Source: JAAYCI01 sp964370195 (GTDB lineage: Bacteria; Bacillota; Clostridia; Oscillospirales; Ruminococcaceae). From it: a stretch of 64,000 nt of DNA. The stretch spans positions 62,001 to 126,000 of the forward strand of contig CAYJIH010000003.1 of NCBI GenBank assembly GCA_964370195.1. The letters run 5' to 3'. Below the pieces are notes generated by a model. The model had not been told where the DNA came from. It made no database searches and worked only from the letters and a program-made list of their open reading frames with translations. Of the stretch, positions 35,504 to 44,156 are shown piece by piece (position 1 is the stretch's first letter; the number at the start of each line of letters is the position of its first letter). Both the position numbers and the translations under genes were made by a program.

Positions 35504-35902
35504 ATGTATGAGACGAAACCTTATTTCTACGGTACCGGCCGCCGCAAAAGTTCTGTTGCCCGTGTGCGCGTCTACAATGGTAGCGGAAAAATTACAGTGA
35601 ACGACCGTGATATCGATGATTACTTCGGCCTTGAAACACTGAAATTGATTGTGCGTCAACCGTTGGTTCTTACCGAAAATTTAGATAAATTTGATGTGGT
35701 AGTTCGCGTAAACGGCGGCGGTGTTTCCGGCCAAGCCGGTGCCATTCGCCACGGCATTGCCCGCGCTTTGCTTCAATTCGAGGATTCCTTGCGCCCCGCC
35801 TTGAAAAAAGCCGGCTACCTCACACGTGACCCGAGAATGAAAGAACGTAAAAAATACGGCCTCAAAGCCGCTCGTCGTGCTCCACAATTCTCGAAACGTT
35901 AA
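35504..35902 (+). CDS. rpsI: 30S ribosomal protein S9
   Basis: A 132-residue ribosomal protein starting about 16 bases after rplM behind AAAGGGGGG. The motif GTGRRKSSVARVR is at the start, GGGVSGQAGAIRHGIARAL in the middle, and the C-terminus ends in the conserved RRAPQFSKR tail that reaches the P-site. Confidence 0.98.
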   Translation: MYETKPYFYGTGRRKSSVARVRVYNGSGKITVNDRDIDDYFGLETLKLIVRQPLVLTENLDKFDVVVRVNGGGVSGQAGAIRHGIARALLQFEDSLRPALKKAGYLTRDPRMKERKKYGLKAARRAPQFSKR

Positions 35903-35931
35903 TCATAGCTTTATTGTCTTTTCTTACAAAC

Positions 35932-35957
35932 AAAGACGGGCCATTTGGCTCGTCTTT
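35932..35957 (+). terminator. Terminator of rplM-rpsI
   Basis: AAAGACG pairs with CGTCTTT with an inner GCCA/TGGC pairing and a T-tail. Confidence 0.75.
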
Positions 35958-35989
35958 TCGTTCTTTTTGTGTTTTTTAAGGAGGATATT

Positions 35990-37363
35990 GTGAAAGAACA
36001 AGTTCTGCAAGAAAACAAACTGGGCACCATGCCCATCGCCCGCTTATTACCCAGCATCTCTTTTCCCATTGTGCTAAGTATGTTGGTGCAGGCTTTATAC
36101 AACATTGTCGACAGTATTTTTGTTGCGCAAATTGGCGAAGAAGCTTTAACGGCTGTAAGCCTTGTATTCCCCATCCAAAACCTTATGATTGCGATGGCCG
36201 TGGGCACTGCCGTTGGTGTAAACAGTTTGCTATCACGCCGCCTTGGCGAAGGTGATTACGACGCCGCAAACACCGCTGCCATAAACGGTATTTTTTTATC
36301 CGTAGTTGGCTGGCTGGCCTCTGCCGTGCTTGGTTTTTTATTTTCCTCCCCATTTTTTTCAGGCTATGCCGACACAAATGCCACCATCGCCTCTATGGGC
36401 ACCTCTTATATGAACATTGTTACCATTGGTTCTATAGGGCTTTTTGTTGCCATTACATTCGAGCGACTTTTGCAATCCACCGGACGTTCCATTTTTTCCA
36501 TGATTTCCCAAATGACCGGTGCGGTTATCAACATTATACTAGACCCCATTCTTATTTTCGGCTGGTTTGGATTTCCGGAGCTCGGCGTGGCCGGCGCTGC
36601 CTTGGCCACTGTTATCGGCCAGCTTTTGGGCATGATTTTGGCCATTTTGTTCAATCTCACCCACAACAAAGAAATTCAATTCCGTTTTAAGAGTTTCCGG
36701 CCCAACTTTGTATGTATTCGGCAAATTTATGCTGTGGGCGTTCCCACAATTTTAATGCAGTCCATCGGCAGTGTGATGGTGTTTTTCCTCAATGAAATCC
36801 TCATTGGGTTTGGCACCATTCCGGTTTCTGTATTTGGCATTTATTTTAAACTTCAAAGCTTTGTGGTTCTACCTGTATTGGGCTTTAACAATGGGGCCAT
36901 CTCCATCTTGGCTTACAATTATGGTGCACAAAAACCGGAACGCATTGCACAAACATTGCGTCTTACTATCATCATCACCACCATCATCATGACGGCTGGC
37001 ACGCTTTTGTTTTGGGCCATTCCCGAACAATTGCTACTTTTGTTTGATGCGCAAGAAGACATGCTGGCCATAGGCGTGCCCGCTTTGCAAATTATGGGTT
37101 CCTGCTTTCCCCTCATCTCGATTTCCATTGCGCTGTCCAGCTTTTTCCAAGCGCTAAACCAAGCGTTTTATAGCCTCATCATGTCTGTGGTGCGTCAACT
37201 GGTTTTTTTAATCCCCTTTGCTTTTATATTGTCTTTGGTGGGTGGGTTGAATGCCTTGTGGTTTGCCTTCCCCATTGCAGAAGTCACCGCATTGACCCTG
37301 GCCCTCCTCTTTTATCGCCGTGTACGTAAAAATGCATTAAAACCACTACAAGACATGCAGTAA
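35990..37363 (+). CDS. MATE family efflux transporter
   Basis: A 457-residue antiporter with 12 transmembrane helices in two halves. The N-terminal MPIARLLPSISFPIVLSMLVQALYNIVDSIFV motif and PIQNLMIAMAVGTAVGVNSLLSRRLG are typical of DinF/NorM-type MATE proteins, which export cationic drugs or metabolites using a sodium or proton gradient. Translation starts at GTG 35990, six bases after AAGGAGG. It is only 32 bases past the rpsI terminator, so it probably uses read-through. Substrate unknown. Confidence 0.93.
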   Translation: MKEQVLQENKLGTMPIARLLPSISFPIVLSMLVQALYNIVDSIFVAQIGEEALTAVSLVFPIQNLMIAMAVGTAVGVNSLLSRRLGEGDYDAANTAAINGIFLSVVGWLASAVLGFLFSSPFFSGYADTNATIASMGTSYMNIVTIGSIGLFVAITFERLLQSTGRSIFSMISQMTGAVINIILDPILIFGWFGFPELGVAGAALATVIGQLLGMILAILFNLTHNKEIQFRFKSFRPNFVCIRQIYAVGVPTILMQSIGSVMVFFLNEILIGFGTIPVSVFGIYFKLQSFVVLPVLGFNNGAISILAYNYGAQKPERIAQTLRLTIIITTIIMTAGTLLFWAIPEQLLLLFDAQEDMLAIGVPALQIMGSCFPLISISIALSSFFQALNQAFYSLIMSVVRQLVFLIPFAFILSLVGGLNALWFAFPIAEVTALTLALLFYRRVRKNALKPLQDMQ

Positions 37364-37419
37364 CCTTTGCTTTTCTCTACAAGAACATAAAAACAGGTAA
37401 CCCCCCTTTAGGCAAATAT

Positions 37420-37462
37420 AAAAAGAGGAAGCTTTTTGCTCGAAAAAGCTTCCTCTTTTTTT
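37420..37462. terminator. Terminator between the MATE and ComFB genes
   Basis: AAAAAGAGGAAGCTTTTT and AAAAAGCTTCCTCTTTTTTT form an 18-bp stem with a GCTCG loop and poly-T ends on both strands, serving both converging genes. Confidence 0.9.
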
Positions 37463-37492
37463 ATTCTTTATTTATGATATGGTTATACCGTT

Positions 37493-38114
37493 TCAATGAC
37501 GCGGACATTTTTTCACTATAAACAGCGCCTTAATTAAACCTTCAACCACTTCGGTTGTTAGCCCGCGAATCTCTGGCTGTACTGTATCTAAATGATTGCT
37601 TGCAACGTATCGCACCGGCACCTTATTCAACGTAAGCGCCAATGTATCATCTTTACATTTCGCACATGTGCAACCATCTATTTTTTTACAGTAAAGTGTA
37701 TAATATTTTATAGCCAGCAGTTCTGAGACGTTCACCGGGTATGGCACCTCTCCTTCTGGCGGTGCCACTTCGACTTGTGGCTGTGGTGCTTCGGCCTGTG
37801 GCTGTGGTGCTTCGGCCTGTGGCGGTGGTGCTTCGACCTGTGGCGGTGGTGCTTCGACCTGTGGCGGTGGNNNNNNNNNNNNNNNNNNNNNNNNNNNNNN
37901 NNNNNNNNNNNNNNNNNNNNNNNNNNNNNNNNNNNNNNNNNNNNNNNNNNNNNNNNNNNNNNNNNNNNNNCGGTGGTGCTTCGACCTGTGGCGGTGGTGC
38001 TTCGACCTGTGGCGGTGGTGCTTCGGCCTGTGGCGCCACTTCAGGCCCACGACGCGCTGACGGCATAATTTTTTGGAACATTTTCTCCTTATCTAGTTCT
38101 CCTTTGCTCGACAT
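37493..38114 (-). CDS. ComFB-domain protein with proline-rich repeat linker (assembly gap inside)
   Basis: A short N-terminus (MSSKGELDKEKMFQKIMP), a linker of seven-residue repeats PPPQVEA, and a C-terminal ComFB-like domain of about 85 residues: VNVSELLAIKYYTLYCKKID, the cysteine group GCTCAKCKDD, then LTLNKVPVRYVAS and the conserved end ALFIVKKCPRH. ComFB-domain proteins are associated with competence in Bacillus and have been reported as cyclic-dinucleotide receptors in cyanobacteria. A run of 100 N (37871-37970) lies in the repeat; the phase of the repeat on both sides shows that an in-frame gap is possible, so the gene is probably intact. It overlaps parA by 22 bases behind a GGGAGGTAG ribosome site. 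Confidence 0.75.
37770..38033. repeat. 21-bp tandem repeat array of the ComFB linker, with assembly gap
   Basis: Units of 21 bases (PPPQVEA, PQPQAEA or PPPQAEA) flank 100 N bases at 37871-37970. The 5' side of the gap stops six bases into a unit and the 3' side begins a full unit, so the missing length must be 15 plus a multiple of 21 bases. True copy number unknown. Confidence 0.9.
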
Positions 38115-38875
38115 CTATCTACCTCCCGATAAATAATTTCATCTGCCGCAGCCAAATAATCTTTTACTGCAATATTTCGCGGTGCATGACTAATGATATC
38201 TTTTTGCAACGCTTGTGCCTCTGTTAAACTCACGCTATTGCGAATGCACGTATGAAACAATGGAATACCCAATTCACTGGAAATCATTTGTGCTGTGCCG
38301 TGCACCTCCGTGGCCAATACGGTGCGTGGAGCAAACCGTGTCAGAAGCATCCCTTCATAACGAAGAGACGGATTGCTGTACTGCTGTACATAGCTCACTG
38401 TTTCATACAATTGTGTAATTCCCTGTAAGCTAAACACATCACTCAGCATTGGCACAATCACACTGTCGGATGCTGTAAATGCATTGATTGTAAGCACACT
38501 CAGCGCCGGTGGTGTGTCAATCAGGATATAATCATAACTGTCTTTCACACTTTGCAGCGCTTTGGAAAGGAGGTACTCTCGCCCCTCTCCTGCAAATTCC
38601 AGTTCGATACCGGTTAACAGTATATTTGATGGCAACACATCTACAACTCCCGTAAACTGCAATGCATCGCGCACCGAAACCTCTCCCTTTAAAACCTCAT
38701 AACACCCAGGCACGCCTTCCCCTTCTGCCCCAAGGCTGAATGTGAGATTTCCCTGTGGATCCATATCAATGGCCAACACATTTTTTTCTCTTTTTTTCAG
38801 TGCCGCCGCAAGCGCGCCCACCGTTGTTGTTTTTCCCACACCACCCTTTTGGTTTGAAACAGATATGATTCTCAT
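38093..38875 (-). CDS. ParA/Soj family ATPase
   Basis: A 260-residue P-loop ATPase: deviant Walker A QKGGVGKTTT (residues 9-18), switch I MDPQGNLTFSL, Walker B-like IDTPPALSVL. No partner ParB gene or parS-like sequence is visible. It has its own promoter at 38936-38964, and the ComFB gene is coupled to it by overlap. Such orphan ParA proteins position flagella, chemoreceptor arrays or pili as well as plasmids. It lies divergent from flgM, the first gene of the flagellar cluster, which favours a role in placing motility or competence machinery. Confidence 0.93.
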   Translation of the reverse strand: MRIISVSNQKGGVGKTTTVGALAAALKKREKNVLAIDMDPQGNLTFSLGAEGEGVPGCYEVLKGEVSVRDALQFTGVVDVLPSNILLTGIELEFAGEGREYLLSKALQSVKDSYDYILIDTPPALSVLTINAFTASDSVIVPMLSDVFSLQGITQLYETVSYVQQYSNPSLRYEGMLLTRFAPRTVLATEVHGTAQMISSELGIPLFHTCIRNSVSLTEAQALQKDIISHAPRNIAVKDYLAAADEIIYREVDRCRAKEN

Positions 38876-39171
38876 ACGTTTTGCCTGTATCCCTTCTCTG
38901 TACTACTTCTTATTTTCTTTTATATCACTTTAACTATCATAGAGTTTTACAGCTAAAAATACAAGCATTCACACAATTTTTACAATAATTTGAATATCAT
39001 TCACCTTTTTATCGTTCAATTTGTTTTCGCATGTTTCAATTGTAACTATTTTGTAACTTTCTACCCCTTTAGTTTTCCTTATTTGATACGTAAATATTAT
39101 ACAGAGGGAAAAAAGATGCATTTAGATGTTTGCACTTCTTATATCCTGTGCTTTACGGGAGGTACTTTACA
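38876..39171. other. Divergent intergenic region between parA and flgM
   Basis: This 296-base AT-rich region holds the parA promoter on the minus strand. On the plus strand it includes GTAACTATTTTGTAA at 39042-39056 and several TTGTA/TATTAT-like words, but no classical sigma-28 promoter (TAAA-N15-GCCGATAA) was seen for flgM. Confidence 0.5.
38936..38964 (-). promoter_or_regulatory. Promoter of parA-comFB
   Basis: TTGTAT and TATGAT with a 17-base spacer, 60 bases from the parA start. Confidence 0.7.
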
Positions 39172-39480
39172 ATGAAAATTCAATCTACTGCTGGTTTTCA
39201 AGCTTATAAAAGCTACGCAACAGAACTAAAAAACAATGGGCATGCTCTTGCCAAAAGCAAGAACGAGCATGCTTTGTCTACTCAAAATACCGATACAGTT
39301 AGTTTCAGCGGTTCCGCTGCTGCACAAGCAGAAATCAACCGTGTTTCGCTACACATTGCAAACGAAGTGAATGACGCCGGGAAAGAAGAGCGTTTATCTT
39401 CACTTTCAGAAGCCATTGCGCAAGGGCGCTATACAGTCAATCTCGACGAACTAGCCTCCTCCATCTTGGGCGAAGCCTAA
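39172..39480 (+). CDS. flgM: Anti-sigma-28 factor FlgM
   Basis: A 102-residue protein. The N-terminus is disordered, with TDTVSFSGSAA, and the C-terminal half holds the sigma-28 binding helix region EERLSSLSEAIAQGRYTVNLDELASSIL. It holds sigma-28 inactive until the hook is complete, then is exported. The start at 39172 follows GGGAGG; an upstream in-frame ATG at 39130 lacks a site. First gene of the flagellar cluster. Confidence 0.9.
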   Translation: MKIQSTAGFQAYKSYATELKNNGHALAKSKNEHALSTQNTDTVSFSGSAAAQAEINRVSLHIANEVNDAGKEERLSSLSEAIAQGRYTVNLDELASSILGEA

Positions 39481-39519
39481 TGTGTTTGTTCTGAATTAAA
39501 CGAAAGTTGAGGCACGTAT

Positions 39520-40014
39520 ATGGCTATATCCTCTTTACAGCAAGAGTATTTCACTTTTATAAAAGAATATTCTTTATTTTTGGAAAAGATGCTGAAAGAT
39601 GAAAAAACAAAATTTTCAGCGCTACAAAGTAAAGAACTTCCTAAAATAGAACAAAGTATTGTTGTATCGCAAGCAAATGCAAAAAAACTGGAAAATTATG
39701 AAACAAAGCGCCTAGACATGCAAGACAAAATTGGGTATGCCGGCCTTACATTTCAACAAATTTTAGAAAAACAAAACAAAGAGGAACTTCGTATATTGCG
39801 TCCCCTTTACGATCTTTTCGAAAAAAATGTGCAGGAAATTCGCTTTTTCAACAACAAATCCATGGCCGTTGCAAGAGATAATATGCAGGCATTGAATCCT
39901 TCCGCCGTTTTGCCGGGCAACACAGCAGAAGAACCACCTAAAGGCACCGATTCCTACACACGTTTTTCGCAAAACCAAAGCGATTCCATTGGCCTACTAC
40001 AAACCAAAGTATAA
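39520..40014 (+). CDS. flgN: FlgN family export chaperone
   Basis: A 164-residue helical protein located between flgM and flgK. Its pattern (FIKEYSLFLEKMLKDEKTKFSALQSKELPKIEQS with a long amphipathic coiled coil) is that of FlgN, which guards FlgK and FlgL before export. The Ser/Thr/Pro-rich end is variable. Recognition rests on size, helix pattern and gene order. Confidence 0.85.
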   Translation: MAISSLQQEYFTFIKEYSLFLEKMLKDEKTKFSALQSKELPKIEQSIVVSQANAKKLENYETKRLDMQDKIGYAGLTFQQILEKQNKEELRILRPLYDLFEKNVQEIRFFNNKSMAVARDNMQALNPSAVLPGNTAEEPPKGTDSYTRFSQNQSDSIGLLQTKV

Positions 40015-40034
40015 CACCACGGAGGACACAATAG

Positions 40035-41543
40035 ATGAGACCAACTTTTATGGGTTTTGAAACGGCCACACGTGGCATGATGACACAGCAGAAATCGTTA
40101 GATATTGTGTCGAATAACTTAAGCAATGTTGGCACCACTGGTTACACACGCCAACGGGCCGATCATGTGTCGCTTAATATTGATATGCGTTATAGCCGCT
40201 ATGCACAAAACTCCACCTCTTTTGCAGGGCAGGGTGTTGCTGTGTATGGCATTTCTCAAGTTCGCGACCCTTTCTTAGATAAGCGGTTCCGCGAAGAGTA
40301 TGCCGATGTTGGGTATCACGATACCATGGCAGGCATTCTAACGGATGTGAGCGCTGCTATTGATGAAATTTCGCCCGCTTTGATGACACAAGCCATGATG
40401 GATTTTGAAACTGCTTGGAATGAGCTACTACAAAAACCGGGCGAGACAACCAATGCCGCTAACATTTTAGCCAACGCCGAGCAAATTGTTTCCATCTTCC
40501 ACCAAATGTCGCAAAAAATAGACAATGTGTGGACACAACACAGCGAAAGCGTGCAGCAAGAAGTGAATGATATCAACACCGTATTACAAAATATTGCCAT
40601 GCTGAATGATGAAATATCCAAAGAGATATTCAACAGCATTGATGTGGGCAACATGAATTATCAGCCACTGGAGTTATTAGACCAACGCAATGTATTGCTA
40701 GACCAACTGTCGTATTACGGCGACATTTCCTATAAAGAAGAGGATGACGGCATGGTTACCGTTTCTCTTGGCGGTGTGGAAGTGGTAACCGGCACTGAAT
40801 TTGAAACACTTGCCTACGACACAATTGAAATAGACGAAGGATATCCCACTGTACGTATTTACTGGAACGATTCCGGCGAAGATGCAAATTTTTCCACAGG
40901 TTCCTTGCGTGGCTACATTGACGCTTTGAACGGCCGCGGTGTGCACACCATCAATGAGGACAATTCGAATTATGCACAAGGCATTTTATACTATAAACAA
41001 AAAATAGACAACTTTGCCGTTACCATGGCTGAATCATTTAACAATGTAATTGCCATTGAAAACACAAACCCCGTACAATATAAAACACTTTTTGTATTTG
41101 ATAATGACAACAACGAAAGCGCAGCTTCTATTCATATTAACGAAGAATGGATGGCCAATTCTTCTTATATCCTAGAAGATGTACAAGACAAACTTGTAAA
41201 CGGTGGCGATGACAACAGCTTTGCAGCCAAAGTATACCAGCTTTTCCAAAACGATATGGAATTTGGGGAATTCACCGGCACCATGCAAGAATATATCCAG
41301 TTCTACTCTGCCACAAAACTGGGCAACGACATTGCATACAACACAACACGTTTAGAGGCTGTGATTACCGTTTCAGACGACTTGCTCAACCAAATTCAAG
41401 ATTTGTCTGGTGTAAATATGGACGAAGAAGGCGTGGATATGCTTATGTATCAAAAAGCGTATGACGCAGTAGCTCGTGTTTTCACCACTTTAGACGAAAT
41501 GCTAGATAAGCTTATCAACGGAACGGGTGTTGTGGGTCGATAG
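40035..41543 (+). CDS. flgK: Flagellar hook-associated protein 1
   Basis: A 502-residue hook-filament junction protein. The N-terminal rod-family motif reads GFETATRGMMTQQKSLDIVSNNLSNVGTTGYTRQR, and the C-terminal end has SGVNMDEEGVDMLMYQKAYDAVARVFTTLDEMLDKLING, which forms the D0 helices. Length is in the normal range. Located 21 bases after flgN behind GGAGG. Confidence 0.97.
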   Translation: MRPTFMGFETATRGMMTQQKSLDIVSNNLSNVGTTGYTRQRADHVSLNIDMRYSRYAQNSTSFAGQGVAVYGISQVRDPFLDKRFREEYADVGYHDTMAGILTDVSAAIDEISPALMTQAMMDFETAWNELLQKPGETTNAANILANAEQIVSIFHQMSQKIDNVWTQHSESVQQEVNDINTVLQNIAMLNDEISKEIFNSIDVGNMNYQPLELLDQRNVLLDQLSYYGDISYKEEDDGMVTVSLGGVEVVTGTEFETLAYDTIEIDEGYPTVRIYWNDSGEDANFSTGSLRGYIDALNGRGVHTINEDNSNYAQGILYYKQKIDNFAVTMAESFNNVIAIENTNPVQYKTLFVFDNDNNESAASIHINEEWMANSSYILEDVQDKLVNGGDDNSFAAKVYQLFQNDMEFGEFTGTMQEYIQFYSATKLGNDIAYNTTRLEAVITVSDDLLNQIQDLSGVNMDEEGVDMLMYQKAYDAVARVFTTLDEMLDKLINGTGVVGR

Positions 41544-41579
41544 TTTTTATTTTTACTATTATTCTTGGAGGATACTTTT

Positions 41580-42596
41580 ATGCGTATTACACACCAGTCT
41601 ATGACCCGCAACTATCTTAGCCGTATGCAAAGTAATTTGTCGAACCTGAACAAATCCAATGAAAAACTGAGCAGCGGGCGGGTATTGAACAAAAGCTATG
41701 AAGATGTAACAGATGCTACCAAGGCATTGCGCACACGTGTTTTGATAGATGATAATATTCGTTATCAAACCACGGTAGATGAAGCGGCCGGCCGTGCAGA
41801 CTCTGCCGAGGATAATTTGCGCACAACCGTAACACTTGTTAACCGTGCGCAAGAACTTGTGATTCAATCATTAAACGGAACAATTTCAGAAGAAGACCGT
41901 AGCAAAATTGCTGCAGAGGTGGAAAATTTGCAGGGTGAAGTTCTGCAAATTATGAATAGTTCTTATAGCGACAGTTACTTATTTGCCGCTTCAGGTGGCG
42001 CCACGCCGCAAACGGCTCCCTTCACAACAACAGGTGGACAACTTTCCTACAACGGAACACCTGTAGACAGCATGACAACCGGCCCCAATGGTTCCATTTT
42101 AGATGCCAATGGCAACCCCATTCCCTATAACACACCAAACTATGTTGACATTGGGTTTGGTTATAAGGATGACAACGGGCAAATAGATCCAAACACTGCC
42201 TTTTTAGATACATTCTCCGGTGTGGAAAGTTTCGGTTTTGGCGTTGATGCAAACGGTGTACCAAAAAACATTTACAGCTTATTTGGCGATATTGCAAACA
42301 ATTTACGCAGCAGCAACATCGATGGGCTTGAAAACAACTTAACCGCCCTTCCTCAAGCTATGGACAGCTTACTGGTTGCGATTACCGACATTGGTGCCCG
42401 TAGCACGTTGCTAGAAAACACAGCGCTTCGTTTGGAAAACGAATATGTCAACCTTTCGGAAAAGCAAAACGGCCTTGAGTTTGTAGATGTAGCGGAAGAA
42501 ATGATGTTTAACAAAACGTATGAAAGAAGCTGGATGATCACCTTACAACTTGGCAGCAAAATTTTACCGGAAACACTGTTTAATTTCCTGCGTTAG
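41580..42596 (+). CDS. flgL: Flagellar hook-associated protein 3
   Basis: A 338-residue junction protein with a flagellin-like N-terminus (MRITHQSMTRNYLSRMQSNLSNLNKSNEKLSSG) and a C-terminus in the same style (VDVAEEMMFNKTYERSWMITLQLGSKIL). The ATG at 41580 follows GGAGG; the upstream in-frame ATG at 41565 sits before it. It joins FlgK to the filament. Confidence 0.96.
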   Translation: MRITHQSMTRNYLSRMQSNLSNLNKSNEKLSSGRVLNKSYEDVTDATKALRTRVLIDDNIRYQTTVDEAAGRADSAEDNLRTTVTLVNRAQELVIQSLNGTISEEDRSKIAAEVENLQGEVLQIMNSSYSDSYLFAASGGATPQTAPFTTTGGQLSYNGTPVDSMTTGPNGSILDANGNPIPYNTPNYVDIGFGYKDDNGQIDPNTAFLDTFSGVESFGFGVDANGVPKNIYSLFGDIANNLRSSNIDGLENNLTALPQAMDSLLVAITDIGARSTLLENTALRLENEYVNLSEKQNGLEFVDVAEEMMFNKTYERSWMITLQLGSKILPETLFNFLR

Positions 42597-42671
42597 GGGC
42601 GCAGAAGCTACTTTACTATTTGAAAAATGTATTAATTTTTATAGATGTTTGATAAGGGGTGAACTTATACG

Positions 42672-43265
42672 ATGAAACCTATGCTAGAAATTACAACTGT
42701 TGCTGCTCAGTATGAGTATCACATTGAGCGAGCCCGATTGGAAATCAGCCAACCACAGCCACAAGTAGAGCGCACCACTCAACGCGCATCTTTAAACATG
42801 CGTCAAGAAAGCGGACGCTTTGAAATGGACTCTATCCGCAGAAGAAGTGATATGGGTTTCAAAGGCGTGGTAGATCGTGCTGAACATGAGGGGGAGCGCG
42901 GCCTTCAAGCAGCGCAAGATGCAACGGGCACTTATGCAGAAATCGGTAATCAATTGGCAAAAATTTCTCAAAACGCGAACATTCCCGATACACTTTGGGG
43001 GCACAGTTCGGTTCATAACAAAGGTGAGCTTGTTTTAATGCCTTTGTCTCCAGTTGAAATCCAGTATATGCCTGCAAAGTTGCACACCACTTATCAACCG
43101 GGAAGCCTCCGTGCTGATTGGAACATCAACAAAGCCCAGCTTGATTTTGTTCCTGGCTCTTTTTCACTTGTTTTCCAACAATATGCTTCCATTGATATTG
43201 AATACATTGGTGGTTTCAACTATGTTCCCCCCAGCTCAGCCCCTGATTTTGATGCCATGGCATAA
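42672..43265 (+). CDS. DUF6470 family protein (YviE-like)
   Basis: A 197-residue protein of the DUF6470 family that lies in front of fliW in Bacillus (yviE) and Clostridia. Recognised by the ARLEISQPQPQVERTT and SIDIEYIGGFNYVPPSS segments and by its place between flgL and fliW. It has no signal peptide or membrane segment. Its role in motility is unknown. Confidence 0.85.
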   Translation: MKPMLEITTVAAQYEYHIERARLEISQPQPQVERTTQRASLNMRQESGRFEMDSIRRRSDMGFKGVVDRAEHEGERGLQAAQDATGTYAEIGNQLAKISQNANIPDTLWGHSSVHNKGELVLMPLSPVEIQYMPAKLHTTYQPGSLRADWNINKAQLDFVPGSFSLVFQQYASIDIEYIGGFNYVPPSSAPDFDAMA

Positions 43266-43292
43266 TATCCACAATATCTTTAATTACAACAC

Positions 43293-43341
43293 AAAAAACC
43301 ACGGCTACGCGGCAAAGCCGCCTTGCTGTGGTTTACACTTT
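43293..43341. terminator. Hairpin between DUF6470 and fliW (possible attenuator)
   Basis: AAACCACGGC pairs with GCTGTGGTTT (one mismatch), with an inner GCGGC/GCCGC stem and a T-rich tail three bases later; the A-tract on the other side makes it look bidirectional. It may lower fliW-csrA expression relative to flgKL or protect a processed end. Confidence 0.5.
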
Positions 43342-43390
43342 TTATACATACTCTCACAAATGCCTATCATATAATAAAGAGGAACTGTCT

Positions 43391-43828
43391 ATGAAAATTA
43401 ACACGCGGGACTTTGGCACGGTTGAACTTGACGAAAGCGAACTTTTGTTTTTTCCACAACCTATTTTTGGCTACGAGGGTCTGCACCGCTTTGCTTTACT
43501 TCACTACGAGGAAACAGACGCGGGCATTTCGTTTTTACAATCTGTAGAACGCCCAGAAGTGTGTTTTGTAGTGCTGGACCCTGAAACGCTGGACATACCC
43601 TATGAGCCCACTATATCGGAAGAAACCTCTTCCCTGCTTGGCAATGTTGGCCCCATTGCGCTGCGCGTAATCGCAGTTGTTCCAGAGAACTTTCGCCAAA
43701 CGACAGTCAATATGAAAAGCCCTCTCGTTATCAACACTGAAAACCGCTTGGCCACCCAGGTGATTTTGGAAGAAGAATATCCTTTGCGTATGCGTTTATT
43801 CGAAACTTTGGAGGAGACATCATGCTGA
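43391..43828 (+). CDS. fliW: Flagellar assembly factor FliW
   Basis: A 145-residue protein. The family strand pattern INTRDFGTVELDESELLFFPQPIFGYEG and YPLRMRLFETLEE is clear. FliW binds both CsrA and flagellin and links filament supply to translation. The start is 43391, behind AAAGAGGAA. It overlaps csrA by seven bases. Confidence 0.95.
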   Translation: MKINTRDFGTVELDESELLFFPQPIFGYEGLHRFALLHYEETDAGISFLQSVERPEVCFVVLDPETLDIPYEPTISEETSSLLGNVGPIALRVIAVVPENFRQTTVNMKSPLVINTENRLATQVILEEEYPLRMRLFETLEETSC

Positions 43829-44109
43829 TTTTAACAAGAAAACTCGGCCAAGGTTTCACTGTTGGAAATGAAGTTGAAATTACCATCACAGAAATTTCCG
43901 GCGATAAGGTACGTGTGGGTATCAATGCACCAAAACATATTAAAATTTTACGCAACGAGCTAAGTGAAACATTGGAGATAAACCAAAAAGCAGCCGAATC
44001 AGCCAGCAGTAGTGCTTTACAGGCTCTAGCCTTAGGCTTGCGCACTGAAACTGAACTGCGCAGCCACACCACTTCTACAAAAGAAACCATTGCATCCAAA
44101 AAAACATAA
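43822..44109 (+). CDS. csrA: Carbon storage regulator CsrA with extended C-terminus
   Basis: A 95-residue RNA-binding protein. The core MLILTRKLGQGFTVGNEVEITITEISGDKVRVGINAPKHIKILRNEL is canonical, but a further 30 or so residues rich in Ala, Ser and Thr (from AAESASSSALQ) make it longer than the usual 61-75. CsrA blocks translation of flagellin mRNA and is antagonised by FliW. It overlaps fliW. Confidence 0.97.
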   Translation: MLILTRKLGQGFTVGNEVEITITEISGDKVRVGINAPKHIKILRNELSETLEINQKAAESASSSALQALALGLRTETELRSHTTSTKETIASKKT

Positions 44110-44156
44110 GTGTTTATCAGTTCCCAGCTTGGCGCTTTGTTTGCATGCAGTGCTTA

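Noticed and set aside
37871..37970. ComFB gene as a frameshifted pseudogene
   Set aside because: The frame change comes from 100 placeholder N; repeat phase allows an in-frame gap.
37770..38033. The 21-bp array as a CRISPR
   Set aside because: Units are head-to-tail without spacers and encode an in-frame PPPQVEA repeat.
38876..39171. Sigma-28 promoter for flgM
   Set aside because: No TAAA-N15-GCCGATAA-like sequence was found; only AT-rich words.
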